In this document: positions 48,858 to 54,534 of the stretch, piece by piece | Numbering within the stretch: the stretch's first letter is position 1 | Layout of the letters: each line of letters starts with the position of its first letter | Origin: Burkholderiales bacterium | Lineage (GTDB): Bacteria > Pseudomonadota > Gammaproteobacteria > Burkholderiales > Burkholderiaceae_C | Length of the DNA stretch: 54,534 bases | NCBI GenBank assembly: GCA_028868305.1 | Contig: JAGWUS010000025.1 | Coordinates: forward strand, 1-54,534 | Direction of reading: 5' to 3' | Position numbers and translations under genes: made by a program | Notes under the pieces: model-generated | What the model saw: the letters and a program-made list of their open reading frames with translations, nothing else | Told to the model about the DNA's origin: nothing | The model's database searches: none

Positions 48858-51800
48858 TTACTCCTTGAATCCAGGATCGTGGAGTTCGCCGATGGGGGAG
48901 ATGGTGACTCGGCGGGCTTTGGCCTTTAGAAATGATCCGGCCATCTTCGATACGTAAGTGAAAGGATTGTTCTTGTCGCGATTGCGTGCATCTACATTCG
49001 CCTCTGGTGCGTCAGCCATAAAGACCTGCCCATTGCCGCTGAGTGTGGCAACGCGCATAGTGCGTTGCCTACCGTCAATTTCTAGTCGGACTGAGTCATC
49101 AAGTGACAAACGCATCACCAACGGCTTCCCACTCACACTTAGCTTGGGATGGCGCAGCCGTGCCAGCCCATGTTGGCGCACCAATTGGTAGGCCTCATAC
49201 GTGGAGATCACTTCACCTTCCCATTTTCCCTTATCGTTGCGAACAATCTCAATGCAGTAGTTGCTGTCACCCTTGTAGCCTTTGTATGGAAGGGGTTCTC
49301 CATTGGGCAGCAAGCCATGGCGGTTGCCGGCTTTAGCATTGGTGAATTCAATCACTTTCAAGTTGTCTTCAAGCCGTTCACGCTTGCCATCCACCACTTT
49401 GTGGACGCTCACACGGCCATTACCCAACAAACCGTAGGCGGTGTCGTTGTGCATCGCGCCTTCGTGACCGTGGTCTGGTTTGTGGCTCACCCAGATACCA
49501 GCTTGCTCTTTCGCCCATAAGTCATTGCCGTTCTCATCTTTGCGTTTGACCATACCGGTAACGGCCCGCATGACGTGCTCACGGTAGTTGGGCCAGGGTA
49601 GCGGCATGCCTTCCACTAGGCGATTAAGTTGCCGCTCCCGCGCACTGGCGCTGGCTTGTGCAAAGCGTTGCAGCAGGCCTTGATCCGTCACGGCGATCAC
49701 GCAGGCATCCACCGCATGGTGGCGGTGGTCGTTGCGGTTTTTTTCGCCATTGAGACCCAACACATCATTCAGTCCAAATTTGGCGCGCAGCATGGCCGTC
49801 ATGCGCCCCGGAATGACGCGGGTATTTTGTGGGCAAATCAGACTGAGGTATTCACGTGCCACTTTGCTTAGGTGGCGGGTATCGTTGAGGGCGCGGGCCA
49901 AGAAGCCTGCATCGTCTTTGAGCCAGCGTGCATAGCCGTCTTCACCAAAGCGGTAGCGCTTGGCCTTGGGCATTTGCTCTGCGCGTTCCAACATGGCCGC
50001 ATAAGCCCAACCTTGCACTTCCAAATCACCGCGGGCCTGCCACGGGGTGCGGTTGCCTTTCACCCGGTTGGCCTGACGCATGGCCACCGTCTTGTTGTTG
50101 AGACTGTCGTCCAGTGTCTCGGAGAATGGAAGGATGTGTTCAATTTCCACTTGCTCACTGAGCAACATGGCCGCACTGATCTGTACACCGGAGTAGGGGC
50201 AGCGGCGGTCTGCCGGGTCAAAGCTCAACTCTTCCCACAAAATCATTTTCTGAATATCAGCAACGCGCACACGCTCGGGGCTGATTTTCAACACACCCGC
50301 AATGTCAGCGCGCAGTCGCACATTGCGGCGCTGGTTGTTTGCTTGCTGGGCGGTGACGCAGCGCTGGCATGAACAGCCCGGTTTTTCACGATAGGGCTCA
50401 CCGCTGCTTTGTGAGTGGTCTTTGCTTTGCTTGAGGTCGCGCGCCAGTTCCACAATCACTTCACTTGGATGTCCATAGCGTTTGATCAGTGTATTCACCA
50501 CCAAGCGCACCTGGTTCAAGCCAATGTGAACCGTGGGGTTGGCAATTTTTCCGTATCGTCTTTCATCCGTATCTTCCGGCTTGCCAGAGCCAAACCCCAC
50601 GTGGCGCTGCAGAAATTCACCGTAGTATGAAAGTGCCTTATGCACATGAAACTGTTTGATTTCGCCTGTAGCTTGATCAATGGTTTCAATGATGAAGGTT
50701 CGGTCTGCGATAGGGGTATTTGCAGTTAGGCGGCTATGGTGCTCAAAGCCCGCAGCAAGCACCGCCTTGTCATACGTCACCACATCACGGCGTAGTTCGG
50801 GCAGGATGCGCGCCAGTGCCCGGTCGCATAGGCTTCCGTAGCCTTCGGGCAGTGCGGCGTTTGCAATCGCTTCTGCATGGGCCTCGTCAACACCAGTTTC
50901 ATCTTGTAGCCACCGCACCAGCTTGGCTTCGTTTTCTTCCTTGACGAGTTGCAACACGATGGTGTCTTGCTTGGCTTCATCAAACGCAAACCACGCGTTA
51001 CCAAAGTGGTCGTCTTTGGACAAAATGGCGCTTGTGGTATTGCCTTTGAGTTCCTGGCGCTTGGGGTCTTCAAAGTTGAATTGCACCGCACCACCGATGC
51101 CCAGCAGTTTCTTGATTTGCGTGAAGCTGCGCTTGCTATTGGTTTCAAGTGCAGCGACCAAGGCGTCGCGTTGCTGCAAAGAGAGTGCTTCTTCCTTCAG
51201 CCCTTCACGCAGTATGCGCAGGTTGTTGACCTCCTGGTACATGCGAAAGCGCTGCGTGCTGGGCAGCGCCAACGGGGCACGCTCCTCCTCGGGCATCAGG
51301 GTGCAGCGTCCAGGTTTGACTGGCTTGAGTGGGCGCTGGTGTAGCAGTACGTCTTTCAGTTCATTGCAGGCCTGTGGGGTGAACTGGGCAGGATTGAGTT
51401 CGGCTTGCCTGGACCACAGGGCATTGAATTCCGCCTCGATCATGGCGCGATCGATGTAGAGGTCGTAAACGAGCTTGCCGCCTTTTTGACCGTTGTTTCG
51501 CGCTCGGACTTTGCGCTGTTCTTGCGGTACCGTTGGGTCTGTGAACCTCATGTTCAGTAGTTCGCCCACGGTACGTGGCTTGTTGCCTTGAGTCTCAGGC
51601 AGTTCACGCCTCACCCACTTCAACCAGTCAAATTGATCGAACGGAAGCGGCCTGCGATCCGGTCCGATGGGGTACAAGGTCATTGCCTGCTGGAGCGCGC
51701 CAATGGCCTTTTTCATCGCACCCCTGTCGCCCATTGCCTTGTCTGTCTTGCGGTTGCTCTTGAAGCCACGCCGCTGGTTGATGTGGAAGAGTGCACGGGC

Positions 51801-52157
51801 AAACTCAGCTGGCGTAAGTGCCTCATCCAGTCCCTTGGCGCGCAAGGTATAGGGGTTGAGCGTGACCAGTGCCTTGCGGCCAGTTTCGTCCGATGGGAAA
51901 AATCCATGCGCAATCAGGGTATGCGTCATGCGCGCCTTGCGTTTGAGCAGGCGGTCGCGCCTGCGGCGCATGGCGCGCGCTTCACGCCGGGTCACGGCCA
52001 GCGAGGAGCCGTCCTTGGGATTGCGGCCATCCGAGAAGATACGCACCCCCGCTTTGATGATTGCGCACGGATTGTTCTCGGCGTTGAGCCGGACCATGGC
52101 CCAGCCCAATGAAGTGGTGCCCAAATCGAGCGCGAGTCGGTAGCGCATGGTTGCCAT
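48858..52157 (-). CDS. cas9: CRISPR-associated endonuclease Cas9, type II-C
   Basis: This RNA-guided DNA endonuclease has 1099 residues, the compact II-C size. Key parts are RuvC-I LALDLGTTSLGWAM (D11), an Arg-rich bridge helix (about 57-77, RREARAMRRRRDRLLKRKAR), RuvC-II VIVELARDLK (E570), HNH VEIEHILPFSETLDDSLNNK (H674), RuvC-III DHRHHAVDACVIAV (H813/D817) and a C-terminal PAM-interacting region (about 900-1099). All catalytic residues are intact. Between RuvC-II and HNH an inserted loop carries CSCQRC (C595, C597, C600), and C653 in RRCPYSG could be a fourth zinc ligand. GGGAGGA lies 6 bp before the ATG. The tracrRNA gene starts 72 bp upstream on the other strand. The PAM cannot be read from the sequence. 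Confidence 0.98.
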   Translation of the reverse strand: MATMRYRLALDLGTTSLGWAMVRLNAENNPCAIIKAGVRIFSDGRNPKDGSSLAVTRREARAMRRRRDRLLKRKARMTHTLIAHGFFPSDETGRKALVTLNPYTLRAKGLDEALTPAEFARALFHINQRRGFKSNRKTDKAMGDRGAMKKAIGALQQAMTLYPIGPDRRPLPFDQFDWLKWVRRELPETQGNKPRTVGELLNMRFTDPTVPQEQRKVRARNNGQKGGKLVYDLYIDRAMIEAEFNALWSRQAELNPAQFTPQACNELKDVLLHQRPLKPVKPGRCTLMPEEERAPLALPSTQRFRMYQEVNNLRILREGLKEEALSLQQRDALVAALETNSKRSFTQIKKLLGIGGAVQFNFEDPKRQELKGNTTSAILSKDDHFGNAWFAFDEAKQDTIVLQLVKEENEAKLVRWLQDETGVDEAHAEAIANAALPEGYGSLCDRALARILPELRRDVVTYDKAVLAAGFEHHSRLTANTPIADRTFIIETIDQATGEIKQFHVHKALSYYGEFLQRHVGFGSGKPEDTDERRYGKIANPTVHIGLNQVRLVVNTLIKRYGHPSEVIVELARDLKQSKDHSQSSGEPYREKPGCSCQRCVTAQQANNQRRNVRLRADIAGVLKISPERVRVADIQKMILWEELSFDPADRRCPYSGVQISAAMLLSEQVEIEHILPFSETLDDSLNNKTVAMRQANRVKGNRTPWQARGDLEVQGWAYAAMLERAEQMPKAKRYRFGEDGYARWLKDDAGFLARALNDTRHLSKVAREYLSLICPQNTRVIPGRMTAMLRAKFGLNDVLGLNGEKNRNDHRHHAVDACVIAVTDQGLLQRFAQASASARERQLNRLVEGMPLPWPNYREHVMRAVTGMVKRKDENGNDLWAKEQAGIWVSHKPDHGHEGAMHNDTAYGLLGNGRVSVHKVVDGKRERLEDNLKVIEFTNAKAGNRHGLLPNGEPLPYKGYKGDSNYCIEIVRNDKGKWEGEVISTYEAYQLVRQHGLARLRHPKLSVSGKPLVMRLSLDDSVRLEIDGRQRTMRVATLSGNGQVFMADAPEANVDARNRDKNNPFTYVSKMAGSFLKAKARRVTISPIGELHDPGFKE

Positions 52158-52191
52158 GCTGAGTCCTCCCTGTTGTATTTTTTACCGCTCG

Positions 52192-52221
52192 TTTGTAACT
52201 CGAACCGCGTTACACTACAAG
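52192..52221. promoter_or_regulatory. Overlapping divergent promoters of cas9 and tracrRNA
   Basis: Plus strand: TTGTAA (52193-52198), 17 bp, TACAAG (52216-52221), which would start RNA at about 52228, one base before the anti-repeat. Minus strand: TTGTAG (52220-52215), 17 bp, TACAAA (52197-52192), which would start cas9 mRNA about 28 nt before its ATG. The boxes coincide because the site is a dyad (GTAAC at 52195 and GTTAC at 52209). Each hexamer matches consensus at about four of six positions, so this is a reasoned prediction. Confidence 0.5.
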
Positions 52222-52228
52222 CTCTATC

Positions 52229-52326
52229 ACGATTGGGATATGCGCTCTGGACGCTAACAAGCGGAAGCGAGAAATCGCCAGATGCACCAAATGGAAAGGC
52301 CGCTATATGCGGCCTTTCGTCTTTTT
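52229..52326 (+). ncRNA. tracrRNA of the type II-C CRISPR system
   Basis: ACGATTGGGATATGCGCTCTGG cut in two: ACGATTGGGAT and ATGCGCTCTGG (52229-52250) are the exact complement of 22 bases of the CRISPR repeat. ACGCTAAC follows and can re-pair with the repeat start GTT, leaving the usual bulge. A small hairpin, GCGA-GAAA-TCGC (52267-52278), resembles a nexus stem, and a strong terminator stem closes the RNA. The predicted length is about 98 nt. tracrRNA pairs with pre-crRNA, is trimmed by RNase III (rnc at 42171) and is held by Cas9. It is transcribed away from cas9. Confidence 0.92.
52294..52326 (+). terminator. tracrRNA terminator
   Basis: AAAGGCCGC (52295-52303) pairs perfectly with GCGGCCTTT (52309-52317) over a TATAT loop, followed by CGTCTTTTT. 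Confidence 0.92.
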
Positions 52327-52343
52327 GGTTCATATTGACCTCT

Positions 52344-52387
52344 GACCCCCGTAAAATATGCGCAAGCAGCTACGAAATAGATAGCAA
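52344..52387 (+). repeat. Dispersed 43-bp repeat, copy F (right border of the CRISPR-Cas module)
   Basis: GACCCCCGTAAAATATGCGC, AAGCAGCTACGAAATAGATAG, CAA. It is the closest relative of copy E at 46690 and has the same orientation. It ends 14 bp before the nagZ start codon. Confidence 0.8.
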
Positions 52388-52401
52388 TCAGGAATTCGAA
52401 C

Positions 52402-53460
52402 ATGACCCAACACGCCCCCCTCATCATCGACATCGCCGGCTTGACGCTGACCAAAACCGATCGCCAGCGCCTCAAGCATCCGCTGGTGGGTGGATTGATC
52501 CTGTTTGCGCGCAACTGGCAGGACCGAGCGCAACTCACTGCCCTGTGTGCCGACATCAGGAAGGTGCGCCGCGACCTGCTGATCTGTGTGGACCACGAAG
52601 GCGGGCGGGTGCAGCGCTTCAGGACCGATGGCTTCACGCATCTGCCGCCCATGCGTGCGCTGGGCGAGAAGTGGTTGACCCAACCCATGGAAGCCGTCAA
52701 CGCCGCTACCGCCTGCGGCTATGTGCTGGGCGCCGAGTTGCGTGCCTGTGGCGTGGACCTGAGTTTCACGCCGGTGCTGGACCTGGACTATGGCGAAAGT
52801 TCGGTCATTGGCGATCGCGCTTTTGCCCGCGACCCGCGCGTGGTGAGTCTGCTCGCCAAGAGCCTGATGCAGGGCTTGTTGCAAAGTGGCATGGCCAACT
52901 GCGGCAAGCATTTTCCTGGCCATGGCTTTGTGAAGGCCGATTCGCACACCGACATCCCGGTGGACAAGCGCAGCCTCAAGGCCATCCTGGCCGACGATGC
53001 GGCGCCCTACCGCTGGCTCAATAACGTCACCACCAGCGTGATGCCAGCGCATGTGATTTACCCCAAGGTGGATGCGCGCCCGGCGGGTTTCTCCAGCAAA
53101 TGGCTCAATGACATATTGCGTGGTCAGATGGGTTTTGGCGGCGCCATCTTCAGTGATGACCTGTCCATGGCCGGTGCGCGCCGGATTGATGGCCGCGAGG
53201 TGAGCTACACCGAAGCGGCCGTGACCGCATTGAACGCGGGCTGCGACCTGGTGCTTTTGTGCAACCAGTCGTTGGGTGATGGCACGCCGGTGGATGCATT
53301 GATTGCGGGGCTGACCGAGGCCCAGCTCAAGGGCCAGTGGCAGCCGCTGGAAGCCAGCGAACTGCGGCGTCTGGCGCTGCTGCCCCAGGTACCCGCACTG
53401 GAATGGGATGCGCTGATGGTGAGTCCGGCCTATATGCAGGCCATGGACTCGGTGCTGTAA
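52402..53460 (+). CDS. nagZ: Beta-N-acetylhexosaminidase NagZ
   Basis: NagZ removes GlcNAc from GlcNAc-anhydroMurNAc peptides in cytosolic cell-wall recycling and in many bacteria thereby shapes AmpC beta-lactamase induction. The 352-residue GH3 enzyme has LICVDHEGGRVQRF, the catalytic His loop CGKHFPGHGFVKADSHTD (169-175 and on), and the nucleophile Asp in FSDDLSMAGA (about 252). It would normally continue the pdxJ-acpS run, from which it is now separated. Its upstream region holds copy F and the tracrRNA terminator, so its promoter must lie in the 75 bp between them or depend on the repeat. Confidence 0.96.
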   Translation: MTQHAPLIIDIAGLTLTKTDRQRLKHPLVGGLILFARNWQDRAQLTALCADIRKVRRDLLICVDHEGGRVQRFRTDGFTHLPPMRALGEKWLTQPMEAVNAATACGYVLGAELRACGVDLSFTPVLDLDYGESSVIGDRAFARDPRVVSLLAKSLMQGLLQSGMANCGKHFPGHGFVKADSHTDIPVDKRSLKAILADDAAPYRWLNNVTTSVMPAHVIYPKVDARPAGFSSKWLNDILRGQMGFGGAIFSDDLSMAGARRIDGREVSYTEAAVTALNAGCDLVLLCNQSLGDGTPVDALIAGLTEAQLKGQWQPLEASELRRLALLPQVPALEWDALMVSPAYMQAMDSVL

Positions 53461-53467
53461 GCCGAGT

Positions 53468-53695
53468 TCAGGGCGAGCGGTGCAGCCGCGGGGCGGACAG
53501 CAGTGCGAGCTGTTCGGCGCTCACTTCATCCACCATCTTGTGTTTGGCCATCAGGCCGCTGGTGGTGAGCAAGGTGCGCAGTTGTTGCAGGTCTTTGACA
53601 GTGGGGGCCACCTTGATCTGCGCCAGCGCAGCTGGTACGTTGCCGCCCTGAATCAGCCCGGCCACTTTGGTGGCCCATACACTTTGACGGGACAT
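53468..53695 (-). CDS. Small hypothetical protein
   Basis: This 75-residue soluble protein is one I do not recognise (start MSRQSVWATKVAGLIQGGNV, then APTVKDLQQLRTLLTTSGLM and KMVDEVSAEQLALLSAPR). It is probably helical, with no membrane segment or metal motif. AGGA lies six bases before the ATG at 53695, which supports it as a real gene. It converges on nagZ, with 7 bp between stops, and is divergent from yciH. Confidence 0.65.
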   Translation of the reverse strand: MSRQSVWATKVAGLIQGGNVPAALAQIKVAPTVKDLQQLRTLLTTSGLMAKHKMVDEVSAEQLALLSAPRLHRSP

Positions 53696-53740
53696 AAGGC
53701 ATCCTGAAAACGAATGAATAATGAGTCATTTTGGCACATA

Positions 53741-53782
53741 GCCCCCGTGGAATCTGCACCAGCAGCTATAAAATTCGTAGCA
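53741..53782 (+). repeat. Dispersed 43-bp repeat, copy G (directly before yciH)
   Basis: GCCCCCGTGGAATCTGCAC, CAGCAGCTATAAAATTCGTAG, CA. It ends two bases before the yciH start codon, so the element supplies the whole proximal 5' untranslated region. Confidence 0.8.
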
Positions 53783-53784
53783 CC

Positions 53785-54147
53785 ATGAAACCCCGCTCCT
53801 CTTCTGGCGGCCTGGTCTATTCGACCGACAGCGGCCGCATGTGCCCCGTTTGCCGCCAGCCCGTTGCCCAATGCCTTTGCAAGACGCGGGCCGCTGTGCC
53901 TGTGGGTGACGGAATCGTGCGCGTCAGCCGCGAAACCAAGGGCCGGGGTGGCAAAGGCGTCACGTTGGTCAAGGGCGTGGCGCTGGACGCAGCCGCGCTC
54001 ACCGCGCTGGGCAAGCAGCTCAAGGCCGCTTGCGGCACCGGCGGCACGGTGAAGGACGGCGTGATTGAAGTGCAGGGCGACCACTGCGACAAGGTGATCG
54101 CGTTGCTGCGCGCCCAAGGCATGACCGTCAAGCGCGCTGGGGGCTAG
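53785..54147 (+). CDS. yciH: SUI1/eIF1-family translation factor YciH
   Basis: This 120-residue protein has a Cys-rich start (MCPVCRQPVAQCLC, a possible zinc site) and the SUI1 core VRVSRETKGRGGKGVTLVKG, GTGGTVKDGVIEVQGDH. Bacterial YciH resembles eukaryotic eIF1 and affects start-codon fidelity or stress translation. I chose the ATG at 53785 because the upstream in-frame extension is the dispersed repeat. No Shine-Dalgarno is evident between the repeat and the ATG. The next gene follows after 2 bp. Confidence 0.9.
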   Translation: MKPRSSSGGLVYSTDSGRMCPVCRQPVAQCLCKTRAAVPVGDGIVRVSRETKGRGGKGVTLVKGVALDAAALTALGKQLKAACGTGGTVKDGVIEVQGDHCDKVIALLRAQGMTVKRAGG

Positions 54148-54149
54148 CG

Positions 54150-54362
54150 GTGCAGCCCGAAGACCTGCAGTTGCTGGTGACCCGCACCATGCCCTATGGC
54201 AAATACCAGGGGCGCCTGATTGCCGATCTGCCCGGCAACTACCTGACCTGGTTTGCCCGCGAGGGCTTTCCGAAAGGCGAGATTGGCAGGCTGCTGCAGC
54301 TGATGCACGAGATCGACCACAACGGGCTGGCCGATCTGCTCACGCCCCTGCGCCAGCGCTGA
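54150..54362 (+). CDS. DUF3820 family protein
   Basis: This 70-residue protein is dominated by MPYGKYQGRLIADLPGNYL and TWFAREGFPKGEIG, the DUF3820 pattern; it is sometimes called a putative quorum-sensing-regulated virulence factor, although its activity is unproven. The start is GTG at 54150, 2 bp after yciH, so the two are co-transcribed. Its stop is adjacent to that of the convergent gene at the window edge. Confidence 0.85.
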   Translation: MQPEDLQLLVTRTMPYGKYQGRLIADLPGNYLTWFAREGFPKGEIGRLLQLMHEIDHNGLADLLTPLRQR

Positions 54363-54534
54363 TCAGCAGCCGCCCTGTTTGGGGCAGCCATCTGGCCTAT
54401 CGTCTTGCGGCAATGGGCAGCGGTTCACTTCAAAGGGTGACAGGGCCAGCAGCGTGGTGAGTGCACCACTGAGGCTGGTGACCAGCCAGAAGACAAAGAA
54501 CGACACGGTATAGATGCCTTGACGGGAGAACTCC
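54363..54534 (-). CDS. C-terminal part of a membrane protein (cut by window edge)
   Basis: The last 57 codons of a minus-strand gene are present. The residues EFSRQGIYTVSFFVFWLVTS and LSGALTTLLALSPF form one membrane helix or hairpin, followed by a short tail with three cysteines (RCPLPQDD, DGCPKQGGC). I do not recognise the family. The frame stays open to the window end, and composition matches its neighbours. Confidence 0.6.
   Translation of the reverse strand, partial: EFSRQGIYTVSFFVFWLVTSLSGALTTLLALSPFEVNRCPLPQDDRPDGCPKQGGC

Noticed and set aside
52158-52228. An extra small gene between cas9 and the tracrRNA
   Set aside because: Only 71 bp, fully accounted for by the cas9 ribosome-binding site and the divergent promoter boxes.

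Overview
The window looks like the chromosome of a betaproteobacterium of the family Comamonadaceae, probably close to Rhodoferax. This is inferred from protein resemblance and gene order, because no rRNA gene is present. The supporting blocks are hemC-hemD-hemX-hemY, yceF/yceD-rpmF-plsX-fabHDG-acpP-fabF, rpoE-rseA-rseB-mucD-lepA-lepB and rnc-era-recO-pdxJ-acpS. Coding density is high, and stop and start codons often overlap as ATGA or GTGA. I recognise no tRNA or rRNA gene.

Layout. Positions 1-20000 hold the start of an FMN-dependent lactate dehydrogenase gene (minus strand), a type IV pilus retraction ATPase (pilU), a second GspE/PilB-type ATPase and a 1430-residue hybrid sensor kinase. Then come argH (minus), an AlgZ/AlgR-type two-component pair, ppc (minus), the hemCDXY haem cluster and a GGDEF protein. 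Positions 20000-28000 hold rne (minus) with a long upstream region, rluC with a HAD phosphatase, a Rieske protein and an S49 peptidase, and the minus-strand pair yceF and a tetrapyrrole-methylase-fold methyltransferase. Positions 28000-45800 are one long plus-strand housekeeping run. It starts with fatty acid synthesis and L32, continues through the envelope-stress sigma factor, its regulators and its periplasmic protease, and ends with lepA-lepB-rnc-era-recO-pdxJ-acpS.

An accessory block at 45826-52400 separates acpS from nagZ, genes that I recall as neighbours in related genomes. It contains a PIN-domain toxin-antitoxin pair with a perfect 17-bp inverted-repeat operator and a complete type II-C CRISPR-Cas system. 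The CRISPR array has 11 identical 36-bp repeats and 10 spacers of exactly 30 bp, reads on the plus strand and ends at a UUCG-loop terminator. cas2, cas1 and cas9 follow on the minus strand. A tracrRNA gene is visible at 52229-52326: its 22-nt anti-repeat pairs perfectly with the CRISPR repeat, and it is followed by a nexus-like hairpin and a terminator. The tracrRNA and cas9 promoters appear to overlap face to face. After nagZ come a small hypothetical gene, a SUI1-family gene (yciH), a DUF3820 gene and the end of a membrane protein gene.

The least expected structure is a dispersed repeat of about 43 bp (CCCCCGTRGAATNTGC, then AGCAGCTAYGAAA, then TAGCA) with seven copies here. Two direct copies bracket the CRISPR-Cas module exactly, at 46690 and 52344. 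Three lie in frame inside hemD, the S49 peptidase gene and era. One lies upstream of rne and one directly before yciH. A different repeat, with the core CCCCCGAGGGGG, sits in frame inside ppc. A 168-nt segment before lepA (38691-38858) can fold into a closed hairpin and has a -10-like box just upstream, so it may encode an undescribed structured RNA.
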